A DNA stretch of 8,094 bases from JALOOE01 sp964423545 (GTDB lineage Bacteria; Chloroflexota; Anaerolineae; CG2-30-64-16). The stretch is taken from contig CAYRFV010000258.1 in NCBI GenBank assembly GCA_964423545.1, forward strand, positions 1 to 8,094. Reading direction: 5' to 3'. Under the pieces are notes generated by a model. The model saw only the letters and a list, made by a program, of their open reading frames with translations, made no database searches and was not told the DNA's origin. A program made the position numbers and the translations under genes. This document shows, one piece after another, positions 5,528-8,094 of the stretch (positions within the stretch are counted from its first letter, which is position 1; the number at the start of each line of letters is the position of its first letter).

Positions 5528-5564
5528 GACGACGGGCCGCAGGCGACACGCGCCGCCTGTCGTC
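5528..5564 (+). other. Imperfect hairpin in the selB leader
   Basis: GACGACGGGC (5528-5537) pairs with GCCTGTCGTC (5555-5564) over 10 positions with one G:U wobble. After a single C:C mismatch, two more pairs (5539-5540 with 5552-5553) close an 11-nt loop. It ends 29 nt before the selB ATG and 21 nt before its GGAG. No U-tract follows. In Escherichia coli a SECIS-like hairpin ahead of selAB takes part in SelB-dependent control, so a leader hairpin here might be autoregulatory; that is a guess from position only. Confidence 0.45.
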
Positions 5565-5593
5565 AGCGATCGGTAGTCCACCACGGAGCGGCT

Positions 5594-7525
5594 ATGCGCG
5601 TCATCGGCACCGCCGGCCACGTCGATCACGGCAAATCAACGCTGGTCCTGGCCCTCACCGGCATCGATCCGGATCGGCTGCGCGAGGAAAAGGAGCGCCA
5701 GATGACCATCGACCTGGGCTTCGCCTGGCTCACCCTGCCGGGAGGAGAGCAGGTCGGCGTCATCGATGTGCCGGGTCATATCGACTTCATCAAGAACATG
5801 CTGGCAGGAGTGGGCGGCATCGATGCCGCGCTCTTCGTTGTGGCTGCCGACGAAGGGGTGATGCCGCAGACTCGCGAGCACCTTGCCATTCTGGACCTCC
5901 TCCAGGCGCCAGCCGGTGTCGTGGCGCTGACGAAGATCGACGCCGTCACCGAGGACGGTTGGCTGGAGCTGATCGAGGCCGACGTGCGGGACACCCTGAC
6001 GGGAACCTGTCTCGCCGCCGCGCCCATCATCCCCGTCTCGGCGCGCACTAATCTCGGGCTGGAACGGCTCAAACAGGCATTGGCGGACGCCCTGGCAACC
6101 GTGCCGCCGCGTCGCGACCGCGGCCAGCCGCGGTTGCCGATCGACCGTGCTTTCAGCGTGGCGGGGTTCGGCACCGTCGTCACCGGCACTCTAAGCGACG
6201 GCGCGTTTCGCGTCGGTGATGAGGTGGAGATCATGCCGGGCGGCCTGAAGGCGCGCATCCGCAGCCTGCAGTCGCACAAGCGGTCCGTTGAGCTCGGTCT
6301 ACCCGGCAGTCGCCTTGCGATCAACCTCACCGGCGTCCATCCCGATCAGCTCCGTCGCGGCATGGTGGTCTCGCGGCCCGGCGGCCTGCGCGCCACCCCC
6401 CTGATCGATGTCCGCCTCCGCCTGGTTGCTGCGAATTCGCCGCTGACGGGAGAGGCCATGGCGCCGCTGCGTCACAACCAACCGGTCGACTTCTTCAGCG
6501 GCGCCACCGAGACACCTGGCCGCGTCCGCCTGCTGGATGCCGAGCGGATTCCGCCGGGCGGCGCGGGCTGGGCGCAGTTGCGGCTGGAGGAGCCGGTGGC
6601 CGTGGCGCCGGGCGATCGATTCATTATTCGGCAGGCCTCGCCAAGCATCACGATCGGTGGCGGAGTCATCGTCAATCCGCATCCGCAACGGCGCTGGCGG
6701 CGTTTCCAGCCCGATGTGCTCGCGCAGCTTGACACATTGGCGCGCGGCACCCCGGAAGACCTGTTGCTGCATGCGCTGGCCTCGGCGGAGCTGGCGCCGC
6801 TTCGGGCTGCGGTCGAGCGCAGTGGATTGGACGCATCTACGGCGGAAAATACCCTGGCGCGACTGATCGCCGACGGGCAGATCGTCCCGTTGGGGGTCGT
6901 TCAGCCCCCCCTTGCCAACAGCGCTGCGCCGGCCATCACGTTGGGTGGCTGGCACACCCTGGCTGGACGCATGACCGATCTGCTGGCCGATTACCACGGG
7001 CAGCATCCCCTGCGTCCGGGGCTGGGCCGCGAGGAACTGAAGGGCCGGCTCCAGGGTCGAGACAGGTGGCCGGCAAAGTTATTCAACGAGTTGCTCGGGC
7101 GAGCGGTTGCTGAAGGCCTCGTCGAGGAAGCGGGGGAAATCGTGCGCCGGCTTGGCTTCCAGATCACTTTCAGCCCTGACCAGCAGCCCAAGGTGGACGC
7201 GCTGCTGGCCGCGTTTCGCCGCCAGCCGTACACGCCTCCGTCGATGGCCGAGGCCGCTGCGCTGGCCGATGCAGAGATCGTCAGCGCGCTGGTTTACCGG
7301 GGCACGCTGGCCCGCCTGAACGAAGACGTGCTGTTCGAGGCGCAGGTCTACGACGAGATCGTCGCACGCATCGTGGCGTTCATCAGGGAGCACGGCAGCA
7401 TGACGGTGGCGCAGGTGCGCGACATGTTCAACACCAGCCGCAAATATGCGCTGGCCATCATGGAATCCCTCGACGAGAAGAAGATCACGCGACGCGTGGG
7501 AGATGAGCGGGTGTTGCGCGAATGA
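5594..7525 (+). CDS. selB: Selenocysteine-specific translation elongation factor SelB
   Basis: A 643-residue translational GTPase that brings selenocysteyl-tRNA to the ribosome at UGA codons followed by a SECIS hairpin. The GTPase domain shows G1 GHVDHGKS (8-15), G2 threonine in MTIDLGF (T38), G3 DVPGH (58-62), G4 TKID (113-116) and G5 SAR (139-141). Beta-barrel domains II and III follow, including FSVAGFGTVVTGTL (about 187-200) and IGGGVIVNPHPQRR (about 354-367). The C-terminal part, absent from EF-Tu, holds winged-helix repeats; the last contains MTVAQVRDMFNTSRKYALAI (573-592), the SECIS-binding type module. Length and layout are normal and intact. ATG 5594 has GGAG at 5586-5589. No selA, selD or tRNA-Sec gene is in the window, so the rest of the selenocysteine machinery must lie elsewhere. 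Confidence 0.96.
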   Translation: MRVIGTAGHVDHGKSTLVLALTGIDPDRLREEKERQMTIDLGFAWLTLPGGEQVGVIDVPGHIDFIKNMLAGVGGIDAALFVVAADEGVMPQTREHLAILDLLQAPAGVVALTKIDAVTEDGWLELIEADVRDTLTGTCLAAAPIIPVSARTNLGLERLKQALADALATVPPRRDRGQPRLPIDRAFSVAGFGTVVTGTLSDGAFRVGDEVEIMPGGLKARIRSLQSHKRSVELGLPGSRLAINLTGVHPDQLRRGMVVSRPGGLRATPLIDVRLRLVAANSPLTGEAMAPLRHNQPVDFFSGATETPGRVRLLDAERIPPGGAGWAQLRLEEPVAVAPGDRFIIRQASPSITIGGGVIVNPHPQRRWRRFQPDVLAQLDTLARGTPEDLLLHALASAELAPLRAAVERSGLDASTAENTLARLIADGQIVPLGVVQPPLANSAAPAITLGGWHTLAGRMTDLLADYHGQHPLRPGLGREELKGRLQGRDRWPAKLFNELLGRAVAEGLVEEAGEIVRRLGFQITFSPDQQPKVDALLAAFRRQPYTPPSMAEAAALADAEIVSALVYRGTLARLNEDVLFEAQVYDEIVARIVAFIREHGSMTVAQVRDMFNTSRKYALAIMESLDEKKITRRVGDERVLRE

Positions 7526-7593
7526 GGTGCAGCGCCGCGCCGGCAGACGAAGGCACTCCGAATGCAGGTGGCGCAAACGGCTCGCCAGCCGGG

Positions 7594-8094
7594 TTACATA
7601 TCTCCGACGATGTGCTCGTAGATTGAACTGAGCTCTTCGTCCGAATAGAAATGAATGACCAGCTTGCCCCCGCGACGGCCTCGGGAGAGGGTGACCTTGG
7701 TGCCCAGCGCGCCACGAAACGCCTCTTCGAGGCGCCGCGTGTGAGTGATGTCCGCATCCTCGGGCGGGTCTGTTTCAGCCGCATCCGCCGGCGCAGCTTC
7801 GCTCGCGGCAGCGAGCCTCCGCACCAGCTCCTCGGTCTGTCGGACCGTGAGCTCGCGCGCCACCACCTGTTCGGCCGCCCGGATCATGGCGTCGCCGTCC
7901 TCCAATGCCAGGAGCGCACGTGCATGGCCCTCGCTCAGCGCACCGTCCAATAGCAGCGCCTTGACTCGGTCAGGCAGGCGCAGCAGGCGCAGAATGTTGG
8001 CCACCGCCGCACGGCTCTTTCCCACCCGGTCCGCAACTTCCTGCTGGCTGAGGCCGAACTCTGCGACCAGCTCTTGGAATGCTGCCGCCTCTTC
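7594..8094 (-). CDS. parB: ParB chromosome-partitioning protein, C-terminal part (N-terminus beyond window)
   Basis: At least 166 residues of a ParB/Spo0J protein, open at its 5' end because the reading frame continues through position 8094. The first visible residues, EEAAAFQELVAEFGLSQQEV, lead into the HTH that recognises parS: GLSQQEVADRVGKSRAAVAN followed by ILRLLRLPDRV. A linker helix region (LSEGHARALLALED) and an Ala/Pro-rich spacer precede the C-terminal dimerisation domain, which ends with GGKLVIHFYSDEELSSIYEHIV. The missing N-terminal part would carry the CTPase/ParB box. The GTG at 8025 is inside the HTH and is not the true start. ParB with ParA segregates the origin region, and such genes often lie near oriC. 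It converges on selB with a 68-nt gap in which no clear terminator is seen. Confidence 0.95.
   Translation of the reverse strand, partial: EEAAAFQELVAEFGLSQQEVADRVGKSRAAVANILRLLRLPDRVKALLLDGALSEGHARALLALEDGDAMIRAAEQVVARELTVRQTEELVRRLAAASEAAPADAAETDPPEDADITHTRRLEEAFRGALGTKVTLSRGRRGGKLVIHFYSDEELSSIYEHIVGDM

Noticed and set aside
4898..5629. Minus-strand 243-residue Leu-rich ORF
   Set aside because: It is the mirror of the coiled-coil gene. CAG and GAG codons read backwards give leucine, so the apparent hydrophobic repeats are an artefact.
7526..7593. Possible bidirectional terminator between selB and parB
   Set aside because: Only 4-5 bp stems are visible (for example GCCG/CGGC at 7534-7544 and TGGCG/CGCCA nearby) and there is no U-tract on either strand.
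8023..8025. GTG as the parB start codon
   Set aside because: The frame stays open to the window edge, and the residues upstream complete the conserved helix-turn-helix, so the real start is outside.

Overview
This is a GC-rich bacterial chromosomal window. The combination of a T-box-type leader, a SelB elongation factor, a chromosomal ParB and high GC fits Chloroflexota best. That placement is an inference, because no taxonomic marker gene is present. No insertion sequence, phage gene, CRISPR array or rRNA was seen.

Left edge (1-411, minus strand): two alanine tRNA genes, anticodon CGC (complete) and GGC (cut by the window edge), lie in tandem 237 nt apart. A near-consensus sigma-70 promoter sits just upstream of the first. 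The spacer is not empty. Its minus strand carries the characteristic parts of a T-box riboswitch Stem I (AGTA and GAA S-turn halves, an AGAGAG bulge, a GGTGCGA distal loop, and a probable CUC leucine specifier). The canonical T-box antiterminator sequence is missing or badly degenerate, and the next gene is a tRNA rather than an amino-acid gene. This is the most unusual part of the window.

Region 430-3443 (minus strand): an apparent five-gene operon. In transcription order it holds a regulator-like protein with two Lrp/AsnC ligand-binding (RAM) domains and no HTH, a small zinc-ribbon protein, a possible 70-residue small protein joined by an ATGA overlap, a GT4 glycosyltransferase, and a Wzz-type chain-length determinant. 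The last two point to surface polysaccharide synthesis.

Region 3444-3602: a divergent intergenic region with one recognisable promoter facing each way.

Region 3603-7525 (plus strand): phoU, then a long soluble coiled-coil protein of unknown function, then selB. Only one convincing promoter is seen (before phoU), so the three may be co-transcribed. Each of the two internal gaps holds a strong hairpin without a U-tract. SelB implies selenocysteine use, but selA, selD, tRNA-Sec and selenoprotein genes are not in the window.

Right edge (7594-8094, minus strand): the C-terminal part of parB, convergent with selB and running off the window.
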